Below, piece after piece: positions 44,939 through 54,998 of a stretch of DNA of 64,000 nt. The stretch's first letter is position 1; each line of letters begins with the position of its first letter. Made by a program: the position numbers and the translations under genes. The DNA is from CAZHPA01 sp964533945 (GTDB taxonomy: Bacteria > Bacillota > Clostridia > Lachnospirales > WRBF01): the NCBI GenBank assembly GCA_964533945.1, contig CAZHPA010000004.1, positions 1-64,000 of the forward strand, written 5' to 3'. The notes under the pieces are model-generated. The model made no database searches. It was not told the origin of the DNA and worked only from the letters and a program-made list of their open reading frames with translations.

Positions 44939-47230
44939 TTAAATTTGGCTTTTTAGCTGCTCTATAGCATCATTAATCTCTTTTAATGTAATTGGCGGTT
45001 TGGCAAAGCTAACCAAGCTATGCAGCGGCATACTGCCTATCATATGTTTTATCATTTCCTTTGCGCTTGGTCCAATGGCACTTTCATCGCCATCTGTTAA
45101 ACTAATGCGTTGCGCAAGCTTATCTAATGGCGTTGTATCAATGCTTAAATAACCTATATTACTTAAATTCCAAATATCTTCGCAAGTTGTTGTATCTGAA
45201 AATTTAAAAGGTATTTTTTGAGTACTTAATACTTCAACAGAGGCGGCAACATGTAAATTTCTGCTTGAATTGCCAACTAAAATTTCAAAGTTTCCGCTTT
45301 CAACATACCAGTCATTTAATTGCTTTTCGTAATATGCAAAGCTTCGCTTATCCAATTTAAAAACAACTTCCTTTTGCTCGCCGGGCAAAAGATGCACTTT
45401 ATCAAAGCCTTTTAATTCTTTTATAGGGCGTGGCTGCTTTAATTGCTTTTGGGGTGCAACGTATAATTGTACAACTTCGCTTCCTGCACGGCTTCCTATA
45501 TTTTTTATTTTAACGGTTGCGGTAATTGTATCTGTGTCTTTAATTTTACTGGCCGAAAGTATTAAATCGGTAATTTCAAATTCGGTATACGAAAGGCCAA
45601 ACCCAAAAGGATACAATACAGGCATTTTACGTGCATCATAGTAGCGGTAACCAACATATATTCCTTCTGTGTAATCTACGTTTTCGGCAGTTCCGGGGAA
45701 GTTAAGATAACATGGCGTGTCTTCAAGTTTTGCCGGAAACGTTTCTGCAAGCTTGCCGCTTGGATTTACATCTCCAAACAAAATATTAATTGCTGCCTGT
45801 CCTACTGCTTGTCCGCCTAAATACAAATTAAGTATAGCTTTTACTTTGCCGCCCCAAGGCATAACGATGGGGCTTCCAATATGAAGCACAACAACAGTAT
45901 TTGGTTGAACTTCTACTACTGCTTCAATTAATTTATTTTGGCAATCAGGCAAGTTCATATGCGTGCGGTCGTAGCCTTCCGATTCAAAACTATTTGGCAG
46001 CCCTGCAAAAATAACGGCTACCTCAGCTTTTTTTGCTGCTTCAACTGCCTCATTAAATAACTTTGTATTTTCAATATCCCCTTCAACGCCAAATCCTTCA
46101 CAATAAACAATATTTTCCATACCATATACTGCATCAAGCGCACTTGTTACCTTAAAGCTATTAACATAACTGCTTCCGCCGCCTTGGTAGCGAGGGCATT
46201 TTGCAAAACCCCCTATTAATGCTATTTTAGCATTTTTTTCAAGCGGTAGTATGCTGTCATTTTTCAAAAGAACGGCGCATTGTTCTGCAACGTGTTGCGC
46301 TGTTAAATGGTGCTGTTCTTTATTGTATCCATCTTCTATGTTTTTTAGGTTTTCTTCCAAGTTTTCCAATGGCTTTTTAATCCATTCAATTAGTTGTTTA
46401 ACACAATTGTTAAGTATAGCTTCATCTAATGTGCCGTTTTTAACAGCTTCAACAATTAACTTGTCATTTTCGCCGTTTGAAGACGGCATTTCTAAATTAA
46501 GCCCTGCAATTAACGCTTTAGGGCGATTGTTCATAGCACCCCAATCTGTCATAACAATGCCGTTAAAACCCCATTCTTTGCGCAACACATCATTAAGAAG
46601 CCATTCATTCTCACACGAATACGTGCCATTTATGCGGTTGTAGCTGCACATAATAGTCCACGGGTTTGATTTTTTAACAGCTATTTCAAAGTTTGCAAGA
46701 TAGATTTCACGCAACGTTCTTTCATCAACATTTGCACTAATACTCATGCGGTGGTATTCTTGATTGTTTGCCGCCAAATGTTTAAGGCTTGTGCCAACTC
46801 CATTTTTTTGAACTGCATTAATATAACTTGCGGCAAGTTCTCCTGCAACATATGGGTCTTCGGACATATATTCAAAATTTCTGCCACAAAGCGGGCTACG
46901 TTTAATATTTATAGCAGGGCCAAGCAAAGTATGTACGCCTTCTGCTTTTGATTCTTCACTTAATGCTTCCCCAACTGTTTCTAAAAGTTTGCGGTCGAAG
47001 CTTGAAGCAAGTGCTGTTCCTGAAGGAAAGCAAACCGCTTTAATGCTCTCAACATTATTTTTTTCGTTTTCTCTTTGCACACGCAATCCGTGCGGCCCAT
47101 CGCTAACCATAACAGAAGGCAAACCAAGGCGTTCTATAGATTTAGTATGCCAAAAATCTTTACCGGAACATAGCGCAGCTTTTTCTTCAAGTGTCATATT
47201 TAACAATATTTCCTGAATATTTATTTGCAT
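44939..47230 (-). CDS. Glycoside hydrolase family 3 beta-glycosidase
   Basis: A 763-residue enzyme, probably cytoplasmic because there is no signal peptide, that releases terminal beta-linked sugars such as glucose. The N-terminal barrel has FEYMSEDPYVAGELA, KHLAANNQE and the nucleophile Asp (about residue 229) in VMTDWGAMN. The second alpha/beta domain has GGFAKCPRYQGGGSSYVN and VVLHIGSPIVMPW, and a fibronectin-like end has GSEVVQLYVAPQKQLKQPR. ATG 47230 was preferred to the upstream ATG at 47266 because only the former starts just before the MTLEEKAALCSG region at family spacing; the SD is weak in both cases. Confidence 0.9.
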   Translation of the reverse strand: MQINIQEILLNMTLEEKAALCSGKDFWHTKSIERLGLPSVMVSDGPHGLRVQRENEKNNVESIKAVCFPSGTALASSFDRKLLETVGEALSEESKAEGVHTLLGPAINIKRSPLCGRNFEYMSEDPYVAGELAASYINAVQKNGVGTSLKHLAANNQEYHRMSISANVDERTLREIYLANFEIAVKKSNPWTIMCSYNRINGTYSCENEWLLNDVLRKEWGFNGIVMTDWGAMNNRPKALIAGLNLEMPSSNGENDKLIVEAVKNGTLDEAILNNCVKQLIEWIKKPLENLEENLKNIEDGYNKEQHHLTAQHVAEQCAVLLKNDSILPLEKNAKIALIGGFAKCPRYQGGGSSYVNSFKVTSALDAVYGMENIVYCEGFGVEGDIENTKLFNEAVEAAKKAEVAVIFAGLPNSFESEGYDRTHMNLPDCQNKLIEAVVEVQPNTVVVLHIGSPIVMPWGGKVKAILNLYLGGQAVGQAAINILFGDVNPSGKLAETFPAKLEDTPCYLNFPGTAENVDYTEGIYVGYRYYDARKMPVLYPFGFGLSYTEFEITDLILSASKIKDTDTITATVKIKNIGSRAGSEVVQLYVAPQKQLKQPRPIKELKGFDKVHLLPGEQKEVVFKLDKRSFAYYEKQLNDWYVESGNFEILVGNSSRNLHVAASVEVLSTQKIPFKFSDTTTCEDIWNLSNIGYLSIDTTPLDKLAQRISLTDGDESAIGPSAKEMIKHMIGSMPLHSLVSFAKPPITLKEINDAIEQLKSQI

Positions 47231-47325
47231 TTTTACATTACACGCCTTTCCTTTTATTATTGCCATAATATCACATATTAAAGTGCAATACAATAATTTT
47301 TAAAATAAATTGACAAGTTGTTATC

Positions 47326-47352
47326 ACCAAAATACAAGCTATACATATTATA
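47326..47352 (+). promoter_or_regulatory. Sigma-K-like promoter of the cysteine-rich protein gene
   Basis: The -10 CATATTATA (47344-47352) fits the sigma-K pattern CATANNNTA, with AC at 47326-47327 separated by 16 bases, the expected -35. Start of transcription would be near 47359, about 43 bases before the ATG. A TTGACA at 47310 lacks a matching -10, so sigma-A use is less likely. Confidence 0.5.
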
Positions 47353-47401
47353 TAACTAGGGGAGCAAACAAGCGTATTACAACAAAATAGGAGGTAAAAA
47401 C

Positions 47402-48274
47402 ATGAGTGCTTTTGAATTAAAAAACAACTGCGGCGACAAAGTTGCAGCAGAAACTAATAATTTAAGACCAGATAGATTAAGACAAGAATGTATTATAGCG
47501 CTTAAAGTTTACGATAGCTGTAGACAACAAGACTGTTTAACAGGCGCTGAAATTGGACCTGCAAGAGCTGCAGAAAACGTTTGTATTGGCGATGAACACA
47601 TTAGAGAAGGCGACGTTATTGATCCACCATCAAATGCGGCAGCAGTTACAATAGACAGATTAAGAGTTAAAAAAATAATTATAGTTAATAAAGAACCAAA
47701 CGATTTTAAAAAGGGATTTTGGGATATTGACCTAAAATACGTTTTTGAATATCGCTTAACTTTCAGAGAAGCAGATGGAGCAACAATTGGTTCAGTTAGA
47801 GCTAACAGCATTTTCAATAAGAGAGTTACACTTTTTGGCTCGCTTGGCTCAGACCTTGTTATTTCAACAGACTTATTCCATCAACATTGCGGTTCTTCCC
47901 ATACACTTGATGCAGACCCATTCATTTTGGTTGAAGCAAAAGCAGTTGCATTAGCAGCAGAACTTCGTTACCAAAGACGCAGAAATTGCGGTGATGAAGA
48001 TTTTGCGCCTGAACCAAATGAAGTTTTAGTAACAATTGGTTTATTTACTATAATTAAGTTGTACAGAATAGTTAATCTTTTAGTTGAATCAAGAGGTTTC
48101 TGTATTCCTGAAGAATGCGACGAAGTTTCGCCGCTTAACCCATGTGAATTCTTTGATAGCTTAGACTTCCCAATGGATATTTTTGCACCACCTCAAAGAC
48201 CTGAATTTTTAGCAGGCATAAGTGGAGATATTCCACGCCATACAAGAAGAGGCGGCTGCGGCTGCAACGACTAA
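47402..48274 (+). CDS. Cysteine-rich protein, possible spore surface protein
   Basis: A 290-residue soluble protein with 12 cysteines, no signal peptide and a C terminus ending GGCGCND. Distinct segments are RQECIIALKVYDSCRQQDC near residues 27-45, VKKIIIVNKEPNDFKKGFWD and KYVFEYRLTFREADG in the middle, and FCIPEECDEVSPLNPCEF near the end. The pattern belongs to a family I associate with Clostridia but cannot name with certainty. Cysteine richness, absence of an export signal and the sigma-K-like promoter suggest mother-cell expression and a coat or exosporium role; this is inference. Strong SD (TAGGAGG) before ATG 47402, terminator directly after. Confidence 0.6.
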   Translation: MSAFELKNNCGDKVAAETNNLRPDRLRQECIIALKVYDSCRQQDCLTGAEIGPARAAENVCIGDEHIREGDVIDPPSNAAAVTIDRLRVKKIIIVNKEPNDFKKGFWDIDLKYVFEYRLTFREADGATIGSVRANSIFNKRVTLFGSLGSDLVISTDLFHQHCGSSHTLDADPFILVEAKAVALAAELRYQRRRNCGDEDFAPEPNEVLVTIGLFTIIKLYRIVNLLVESRGFCIPEECDEVSPLNPCEFFDSLDFPMDIFAPPQRPEFLAGISGDIPRHTRRGGCGCND

Positions 48275-48296
48275 ACCACAAAACCTTCGCATTACA

Positions 48297-48329
48297 AAAC
48301 CGTGGGAAACTCCCACGGTTTATTTTTTT
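48297..48329 (+). terminator. Terminator of the cysteine-rich protein gene
   Basis: An 11-bp perfect stem AAACCGTGGGA/TCCCACGGTTT with a 3-base loop is followed by ATTTTTTT. It lies between converging genes. Confidence 0.9.
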
Positions 48330-48337
48330 ATTATTTG

Positions 48338-51300
48338 TTATTCGTTTAAGTTAATATCCCAATTTGCAAGATATTGCAATATTTTAACAACGTCTTTGGT
48401 GTCAACTCTGTCGTCGTGGGTAACGTTTGCAGCTTTTAATTGGTTTTCTGTAAGTTTTGCACTGCTCCAGTTTGTAAGGTATTGCATAAGTAAAACCAAA
48501 TCTGCACTATCAATAATTCCATCGCTGTTAACGTCGCCGTATTTAATAGTGTTTGTAGGTATTATTTCAATAGTTTTTATAAGGCTTGAAAAAACATATA
48601 AATCATTTAAGTCTTTGTCGGTAGCTTGAGCATCACTAAATAATAAAGCAGTCATTTCACTCTGAGAAATGTTTGAATTTGTTTTAAATATAATAGAAAC
48701 AATATTATTGTTATCTAAAGCAACATTTTCTAAATTAGCCCAAACGAATGAAACAAAATCAAGGGAATCTAAATTATTTCCGCTTCCTTTATCCATATTT
48801 GAGGTTAATTTACCGCCTTCTTCTGCAAAAATTCCCAAGCCTTCATATGAAACAGGTGTAAGTTTTGTTTTATCGAAGTTAATTTTAAATTTTGCTCCTG
48901 AAATTGGGGGTTTGCCTTGCAATTTAATATTTACAATTACTTCAGACCCCGCTTCAACTGTTTCTTTATTTGTTTCTGCTACTAAACCTGCAATGCCTTT
49001 AAAAACTTCAACTGTTACAACATTGCTTTTAATAGTTCCATTTACAACGCAATAAAAATAATAAGTTCCTTCTTGTTCTGCGTTAAATGTGTATGAATTT
49101 TTTGTTGCACTTTCAATTTTAGTTCCACCTGTTGTGCTGCTTGTTGTGTTTGAATACCATTCATAAGTTGGGTTTTCAATATTTGCCGTCCCTACACTTA
49201 GCCATACTTTTTCCCCAACTTCCCCAATTCGTAACTCTGGCAAAATTAATGCTATAGGTTGCGAATCATTATCAACTACTAAAGTTATAACATTACTTTT
49301 AATGCCATTAGCTGTGCAGTAAAATTCATAGGTTCCCGGCAATAACGGTTCTGGCATTTTCAAAGGTTCTAATGTTAACGTTGGTTTTGTTTGGTCAAAA
49401 ATAATATAATCATTTCTAGTTTTGTCATTAAGATACCACTTATAATCGTAAGTACCATTACCTCCTGTTGCGATAGCAGCAAGCGTTGCAGTTTCGTCAA
49501 GCTTAATTGTTTGCGCTGATGAAGTTATAATTGCCAAAACAGGTTCACTTGAAACATTAACAAAAAATGATTTGCCAAACACTCCTACTCCGTTGTCACC
49601 TGAAACTAAATAACTATATTCAAATGCTCCTGAATTATCAGCCGTGAAAGTATATGTGTTTGCGGTTGCTCCGCCAATAGGCAATCCTTTTAAAAGCCAT
49701 TGATATCTTGGGTTTTCAATGCCATTAGCAACTGCTTTAAGCGTTACTGTTTCTCCTAATTCTATTCTGCCATTGTTTTCTAAATCATCAGAAGCAATAT
49801 CAAGTTCACTAAAGGTAATAGGATATTCTATAAAGTTTAACTTTATTTTTTCGCCATTTTCATTTGAAGCTTGTGTTTCTTCCTTTATAAATGAAACCGG
49901 AATTTGTGTTACTTCTTCAATATTTTTATTTAACACAAATTGAACCCAAACAAATTCTTTACGGTTGGCAATATCGTATGGGTTTCTCCAATTAAATGTT
50001 ATAGAATTAGCCTCGCTTATGTTAAAGTCTGGTTCGTCCATGCTTGATGAAATGCTATCTTCTTGTTGTTCCGATATTCTAGGAATTCCGTATGAAATAG
50101 GCGTCATTAAGTTGTTATCAAACTCAAGCTTAATTTTAGCATTACTAATACCCGGGTTGTCAAACAATGTAGAAATTTGAACAAATACTCTTTTCGTGCC
50201 AAGCTTAACAGCTCCGCTTGTTAATCTAAGAGTCGCTTCCAAGCCCGAATCAGGTTCAGAACTAATTTCCCCATCTATTAAATTACTAATAACTTTAACG
50301 GTTATTTTCTTTCCAATATCAGCAGATGTTACGTAATATGTGTTTAAGCTTGTTTCAATACCAATAGGTTCGCCGTTTCTATACCATTGATATTTTAAGC
50401 TGCTTGCATTTACGTTAACCCCTGAAACTACCGCTGTTAATTTATTTCCTATTACTTGCTCGCCTGTAATAGCAACAGTTCCTGTTAATTTATCACCTGT
50501 TACAGCTTCTGGAGAAGTTATTCTAACTTCGGCAGCAGAAGCAAAAATTTTGCCTGTTTGGTCACTAACTGCATCTTTAACAACCAAACGTACTTTAGTT
50601 GCATTTTCTATAACGTTAAAGCTAGCTATCTTCCATTCGCTTGTTGTAGTCCATGTTCCCTCTGCAACTTTAGCAGAAGCGCTTGTTTCTGTTGTAACCC
50701 AAATTTCGTATTGCTTAATTATTCCGTTAACTCCTCCGCCGGAGCGTGGTAATACTCTAATTCCGTCAATTTTTTTAACACCGCCCAAGTCAATTTCAAG
50801 CCAGTGATTTTCTCTTGGTTCTGTTCCTGCCCAAAGCGTATGCCAAATTGTTCCGGTGTTACCATCTAAAACATATTCTGCAGCGCCTTCCCCAACAACT
50901 CCGGGTTGAGCACTTCCTGTTGTTGCTGTCATGCCGCTTGTTGGCAAGTCTTTTGCAGCAGAATCGTCAGCGTTAACAACTTTGTTTAACATAAAGTTTT
51001 CAACAACATTGTCTCCTAGTTGTTTTAAATCAAGGTTTGATTTTTGGGCTGTAAATTCTTTGCGTCCTCTTGCCCAAGCCCATTCAAATTCAAACCATTC
51101 GTCTGTAGTTATGTTTGGAATTGCTGTAGTGCTTGTAATTTGTTGTCTGCTTCTTCCTATCCATTCTTCCCAACGTGCCTTGTAGAAGTCGCTTGTTAAG
51201 CCTGCCCATTGGCGGTTTGAATAATCTGTTAATCCGCCTGAAATAGCTTGCGGATAGCCGCCCCATGTTGTTATTAAAGCTTTTGCATTTAATTCATAAA

Positions 51301-54300
51301 TCTTCTTCGTAAAGTCGTCGGCGTTAGCTGCCATTGCTTTTGCGTTTTCAGTCCATGTTCCTAATAAAAATGAAGTTTGAGTGCTTAAAATTTTATCAAC
51401 TTCATCAATAATTGCTAAAAATTTAGCTGAAAGTTCATTAAATCTTTCAATGTCTTTAGCATCTTTTGCAGCCGACATTTCTTCTTGAACGTTTTGTGCT
51501 GTATTTGAAAGAACTTGTTTCAAAATATCTGCAACGTCATAAAGGTATGCAGGGCTGTCTTTTAATTTATCATAGTCTTTTAAAAGAAGTATTGCAGCTT
51601 GTTCTAAATGTTCTTTATCATAGCTTACAACAGAGTTGCCCCATGTTGAAGCAGCGCCTATTCTTCCTGAACGAGGTCTTGCGTTAATAACAGATTCGGG
51701 CGCACCTTGTCCTAAATTGTTAAGTTCTGGTTTGTATACGGTGTCGTTTAAAATTAACATAGCTCTATAAGCGCTGTCGCTATATTCGCCATATCTGCGT
51801 TCTGTATATTTAGCAAACCATTCTGTTAAGTTAATTGGTTGCAAATTGTCTGGGGTTTCTGTCCAAATTGTTTCAAAGAACAAATCGTATAAAACAGGGT
51901 TGTTAACAGAAGCTTCAGGAGTTATTCCAATTCCTCTAAACCAATTAGCATTATTTGCAGCATATGGTATTCTGTTTATGAAATTTTCAATATGCCCATG
52001 CAAGCCAACACGTCCGCCAAAGTTATTAAGCATACAATATACCCAAGGTGTTGATTGAAATTCTTGGCGTTTTGAATATTCTTCGGATTTTTCAGCGTAT
52101 AAGTCAAGAACAAGTGCATTTTCCTTGTAAGGTGCAATACCATTTAATAAACCGCTACTTGGGTTTCCTCCCCATGCTTGAATTATCCAAACGCCGTCAG
52201 GGTCTGCTTTAAGCATTTCTTCCATAACTATTCTTCCGATAGTTGCTGTAGACATTCCGCCTGTTGCTCCACCTTCATGGAATGGGTCTGTTGCATAATA
52301 GTTAGTTACATCGCCGTAAACGTCTTTTTGGTGTTTATAAAATTTTTCTGCAAAATCTACAAAACTTTGTGTATCTGTTTTTAGCATGTCTGGTCTTTTA
52401 CTTCCAACCCAATAAGGTTGAACAATTACTTCTGCTGAAGGAACTTTGTTTTTAATATCAACAGGAACCATACCGCTGTATGCTTGAAGAACAGGTTGCA
52501 TACCCAATTTTCTCATAACAAGTTGATTTTTGCGTGCTAATTCTGTTCTTTCTGTAAACCATGTGTCATGAACAGGCCCACCAAGCCCAAAAAGGTTTGC
52601 CATATATGCCCAAGCATAATATGCCGGCCCTGCTATAAAGTTTTTAGCTTCTTTGTGGGTGTAGCCTAAGTCTGTTAAAAATCTTCTCCAAACTTCCTCT
52701 TGACCTGTTAAATCTAAAATAACGTTAACGCCATTTAGTGCAAGCCAGTCAAGCTCGTTTCTCCACTCATCCTCTCCCCAAAAAGCCATTGAATAGGAAA
52801 GCGTGCAGTAGTTGTATGAATATCTAATTTTATATTTTGTTTCTCTCCTGTAAGGAGTGTTTCCAATTCTAACTATATTTTGCGGCATTTCTACTTGATT
52901 TTCAACTTGAGAAATATGTACGTTGCAGAAATATTTATAATAATGATTTAGCCCTGTTGCCAAAGAAACACCATTGTTTCCTGTTATTTTAATTTTTCCG
53001 TTTGAATCCGAAAGTTCAAAATAGTCATATGCTGTGTTAACTGCATTAGGAGCTATAACAAAATCGAACCAATCCACATATTCAGCACCAACTGTTCTTG
53101 TAACAATGCCTTTTAATTCGTTTACTGTGTCTTGTTCTGTTATTTCAACATCATATACGCTTCCTTCAAAATCAGGAACGGTAACATCAGGAATTTGTAC
53201 AAGTGGAACACTGCTTTCTGTTCCAATAACACGAACTTCATTTAAAACTGCAGCAGAACTTGTTGAATTATATTCCATATAAACACGAACAAAACGTGCT
53301 GTTGCATTTTCAAAATAAGATTCGCCGTCTGCTGTTGCTTTTTCTTTTGAAGTTTTTGTTGCAAATTCGCTATAATCTTTGCCGTCTAGGCTTGTAAATA
53401 TTGAATATTGGGAATAACCTGTTATTGGTGTGTATATTTGAATTTCTGTAATGTCATAATTTTTTTCTAAGTCAATGTCTATATATGCAGGGTATTGTCC
53501 GCCTGTCCAGCCGGAAGTTTTAACGCCGTTAACTGCTCTATGTGCATTTTCCATATTTGAGTTTGAAAAAACAGGCTTTTTAAATGCAATGTTATCGCCG
53601 TCACCTTCAACCTCTTGCTGTGTTGCCATAATTTTAAGCTCTGCCATAGAAGGCCAAATGCTTTGGTTGCCGTCTGTTCTGGACATTTTTGTAAAGTTAA
53701 TTCTAACTGTTTCAATTTCTTCAAGCGGTTCAAAGTTATATTCAACAGCAACTTTATCTCTGCGGTCGCCCGTTGTTTGGCTAACAAGTGTTCTAAATTC
53801 AGTTTCACCTTTTGCTTTGCCTAAAATATCGTAAGTGTATACTATGCCGTAATTTTCTGCCGCTCCTTCTTTTTCAAAAGCAACTTCTATTGATTTAACT
53901 TTTTTGTTATCTTTAAATGACAAATCAACATATAAAGGTGTTTCTGGAGTTATGCTATTAATGGCTAACCCGTCCCAATCTCCATCTCCTAACATTTTGT
54001 AAAGACTTGGGTTTGTGCCGTATATTCCATCGCTTAAAAAGTTAACGCCAGATTGCCCTTTTGCAGCATTTGTTGAAACTTCTGCAAGTGGTGTTATGTT
54101 TTCGTATTTATAGTCTATTTCTTCTTTTTCTTCAACCCAAATTTCAACTTCTGCTATTGCAGGCCAAAACGCTCCAGTACTTCCGTTGTTTTTAGGGTTT
54201 GATAAAACTATTTCAAAATCTGAAACTGTAACTAATTCTGTAAATTCGTAAACATAAGGCTCTGTGAATTTTTGGTCTGTTTTTTGATTATCAACAATTC

Positions 54301-54820
54301 TAAGGTCTGTAACGTTATTAACAGCATGTGAAAGTTTAACGTCAACAGTCCAGTCGGGTTTATTTTGTTCAAATTTTAAAACAACTTTTTTAATAGGTGT
54401 ATTCATATAATGCTCAACGGGCATTCCAAAAATAATTGTTCCGGGAAAGCCGCCGTCTTGAATCCACAACGTAGTTTCGTCACCGTCAACCATATTTCCT
54501 TTAGAACCTTGCCCGCTTGAAACTGTTATGTCGCAATCCGCAGCTATGTTAATTAATTTTTTTTCTGCATATGTAGTTGGTGCATTTTGAAGCAATTGCT
54601 GTTCAAATTCAATAATTTGGTCTATAACTTGTTCATTGTCAATGTTGTTTGCAAGCTGTTCGAGTTGTTCTGGTGTTGATACTGTTATTGTTTCAATTTC
54701 TTCTTCTGCTTCTGTTTGCACTTCTATGTTTTCATCTGCAAAAGCCATTAAAGTAGGAAAAACTTGAAATGCCATAGACATACATAAAACTAAACATATA
54801 ATTGATTTAAGTTTTTTCAT
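48338..54820 (-). CDS. Giant secreted GH89 alpha-N-acetylglucosaminidase with CBM32, cohesin and dockerin modules
   Basis: A 2160-residue exported enzyme expected to release terminal alpha-linked N-acetylglucosamine from mucin-type or heparan-like glycans. Order: signal peptide (1-28); three discoidin/CBM32-like domains (about 70-235, 245-400, 405-535); GH89 catalytic part (about 565-1250) with two acidic residues at catalytic positions, E849 (DPFHEGG) and E969 (GITPEAS), 120 apart as in the Clostridium perfringens enzyme; another CBM32-like domain (about 1290-1440); Ig-like modules; cohesin-like domains (about 1535-1665 and 1945-2087) and a C-terminal type I dockerin (about 2092-2158; GDVNSDGIIDSADLVLLMQY plus a weaker second repeat). 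Start ATG has AAAAGGAG upstream and a consensus promoter. Confidence 0.9.
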   Translation of the reverse strand: MKKLKSIICLVLCMSMAFQVFPTLMAFADENIEVQTEAEEEIETITVSTPEQLEQLANNIDNEQVIDQIIEFEQQLLQNAPTTYAEKKLINIAADCDITVSSGQGSKGNMVDGDETTLWIQDGGFPGTIIFGMPVEHYMNTPIKKVVLKFEQNKPDWTVDVKLSHAVNNVTDLRIVDNQKTDQKFTEPYVYEFTELVTVSDFEIVLSNPKNNGSTGAFWPAIAEVEIWVEEKEEIDYKYENITPLAEVSTNAAKGQSGVNFLSDGIYGTNPSLYKMLGDGDWDGLAINSITPETPLYVDLSFKDNKKVKSIEVAFEKEGAAENYGIVYTYDILGKAKGETEFRTLVSQTTGDRRDKVAVEYNFEPLEEIETVRINFTKMSRTDGNQSIWPSMAELKIMATQQEVEGDGDNIAFKKPVFSNSNMENAHRAVNGVKTSGWTGGQYPAYIDIDLEKNYDITEIQIYTPITGYSQYSIFTSLDGKDYSEFATKTSKEKATADGESYFENATARFVRVYMEYNSTSSAAVLNEVRVIGTESSVPLVQIPDVTVPDFEGSVYDVEITEQDTVNELKGIVTRTVGAEYVDWFDFVIAPNAVNTAYDYFELSDSNGKIKITGNNGVSLATGLNHYYKYFCNVHISQVENQVEMPQNIVRIGNTPYRRETKYKIRYSYNYCTLSYSMAFWGEDEWRNELDWLALNGVNVILDLTGQEEVWRRFLTDLGYTHKEAKNFIAGPAYYAWAYMANLFGLGGPVHDTWFTERTELARKNQLVMRKLGMQPVLQAYSGMVPVDIKNKVPSAEVIVQPYWVGSKRPDMLKTDTQSFVDFAEKFYKHQKDVYGDVTNYYATDPFHEGGATGGMSTATIGRIVMEEMLKADPDGVWIIQAWGGNPSSGLLNGIAPYKENALVLDLYAEKSEEYSKRQEFQSTPWVYCMLNNFGGRVGLHGHIENFINRIPYAANNANWFRGIGITPEASVNNPVLYDLFFETIWTETPDNLQPINLTEWFAKYTERRYGEYSDSAYRAMLILNDTVYKPELNNLGQGAPESVINARPRSGRIGAASTWGNSVVSYDKEHLEQAAILLLKDYDKLKDSPAYLYDVADILKQVLSNTAQNVQEEMSAAKDAKDIERFNELSAKFLAIIDEVDKILSTQTSFLLGTWTENAKAMAANADDFTKKIYELNAKALITTWGGYPQAISGGLTDYSNRQWAGLTSDFYKARWEEWIGRSRQQITSTTAIPNITTDEWFEFEWAWARGRKEFTAQKSNLDLKQLGDNVVENFMLNKVVNADDSAAKDLPTSGMTATTGSAQPGVVGEGAAEYVLDGNTGTIWHTLWAGTEPRENHWLEIDLGGVKKIDGIRVLPRSGGGVNGIIKQYEIWVTTETSASAKVAEGTWTTTSEWKIASFNVIENATKVRLVVKDAVSDQTGKIFASAAEVRITSPEAVTGDKLTGTVAITGEQVIGNKLTAVVSGVNVNASSLKYQWYRNGEPIGIETSLNTYYVTSADIGKKITVKVISNLIDGEISSEPDSGLEATLRLTSGAVKLGTKRVFVQISTLFDNPGISNAKIKLEFDNNLMTPISYGIPRISEQQEDSISSSMDEPDFNISEANSITFNWRNPYDIANRKEFVWVQFVLNKNIEEVTQIPVSFIKEETQASNENGEKIKLNFIEYPITFSELDIASDDLENNGRIELGETVTLKAVANGIENPRYQWLLKGLPIGGATANTYTFTADNSGAFEYSYLVSGDNGVGVFGKSFFVNVSSEPVLAIITSSAQTIKLDETATLAAIATGGNGTYDYKWYLNDKTRNDYIIFDQTKPTLTLEPLKMPEPLLPGTYEFYCTANGIKSNVITLVVDNDSQPIALILPELRIGEVGEKVWLSVGTANIENPTYEWYSNTTSSTTGGTKIESATKNSYTFNAEQEGTYYFYCVVNGTIKSNVVTVEVFKGIAGLVAETNKETVEAGSEVIVNIKLQGKPPISGAKFKINFDKTKLTPVSYEGLGIFAEEGGKLTSNMDKGSGNNLDSLDFVSFVWANLENVALDNNNIVSIIFKTNSNISQSEMTALLFSDAQATDKDLNDLYVFSSLIKTIEIIPTNTIKYGDVNSDGIIDSADLVLLMQYLTNWSSAKLTENQLKAANVTHDDRVDTKDVVKILQYLANWDINLNE

Positions 54821-54880
54821 TTTATATTCTCCTTTTAAAATATTTTGAACCTACTTTAAATTGCCTCCTCTCTTAAATAA

Positions 54881-54911
54881 TTTTGGTTAACTTTAATTAA
54901 TTTTTGGTTAA
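54881..54911 (-). promoter_or_regulatory. Operator-like direct repeats at the GH89 promoter
   Basis: TTTTGGTTAA occurs twice on the plus strand (54881-54890 and 54902-54911), exactly 21 bases apart, that is two helical turns. The second copy abuts the -10 box and covers the predicted transcription start, so a bound regulator would block initiation. The regulator is unknown. Confidence 0.5.
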
Positions 54912-54940
54912 ATTATAGCAATTATTTACTGTTGTGTCAA
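54912..54940 (-). promoter_or_regulatory. Consensus sigma-A promoter of the GH89 gene
   Basis: On the minus strand TTGACA (54935-54940), 17 bases, TATAAT (54912-54917): a perfect match. The leader to the ATG is about 85 bases. Confidence 0.88.
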
Positions 54941-54962
54941 ATAAAATAAGAAAACTAAACAA

Positions 54963-54985
54963 AAAAGGAACGGCTTTCGTTCCTT
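54963..54985 (-). terminator. Terminator after the CuAO-N/thioredoxin-like gene
   Basis: Read on the minus strand, AAGGAACG, a 5-base loop and CGTTCCTT are followed by TTTT. It separates the gene at 54999 from the GH89 promoter in the same direction. Confidence 0.82.
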
Positions 54986-54998
54986 AATTTATTAATAT

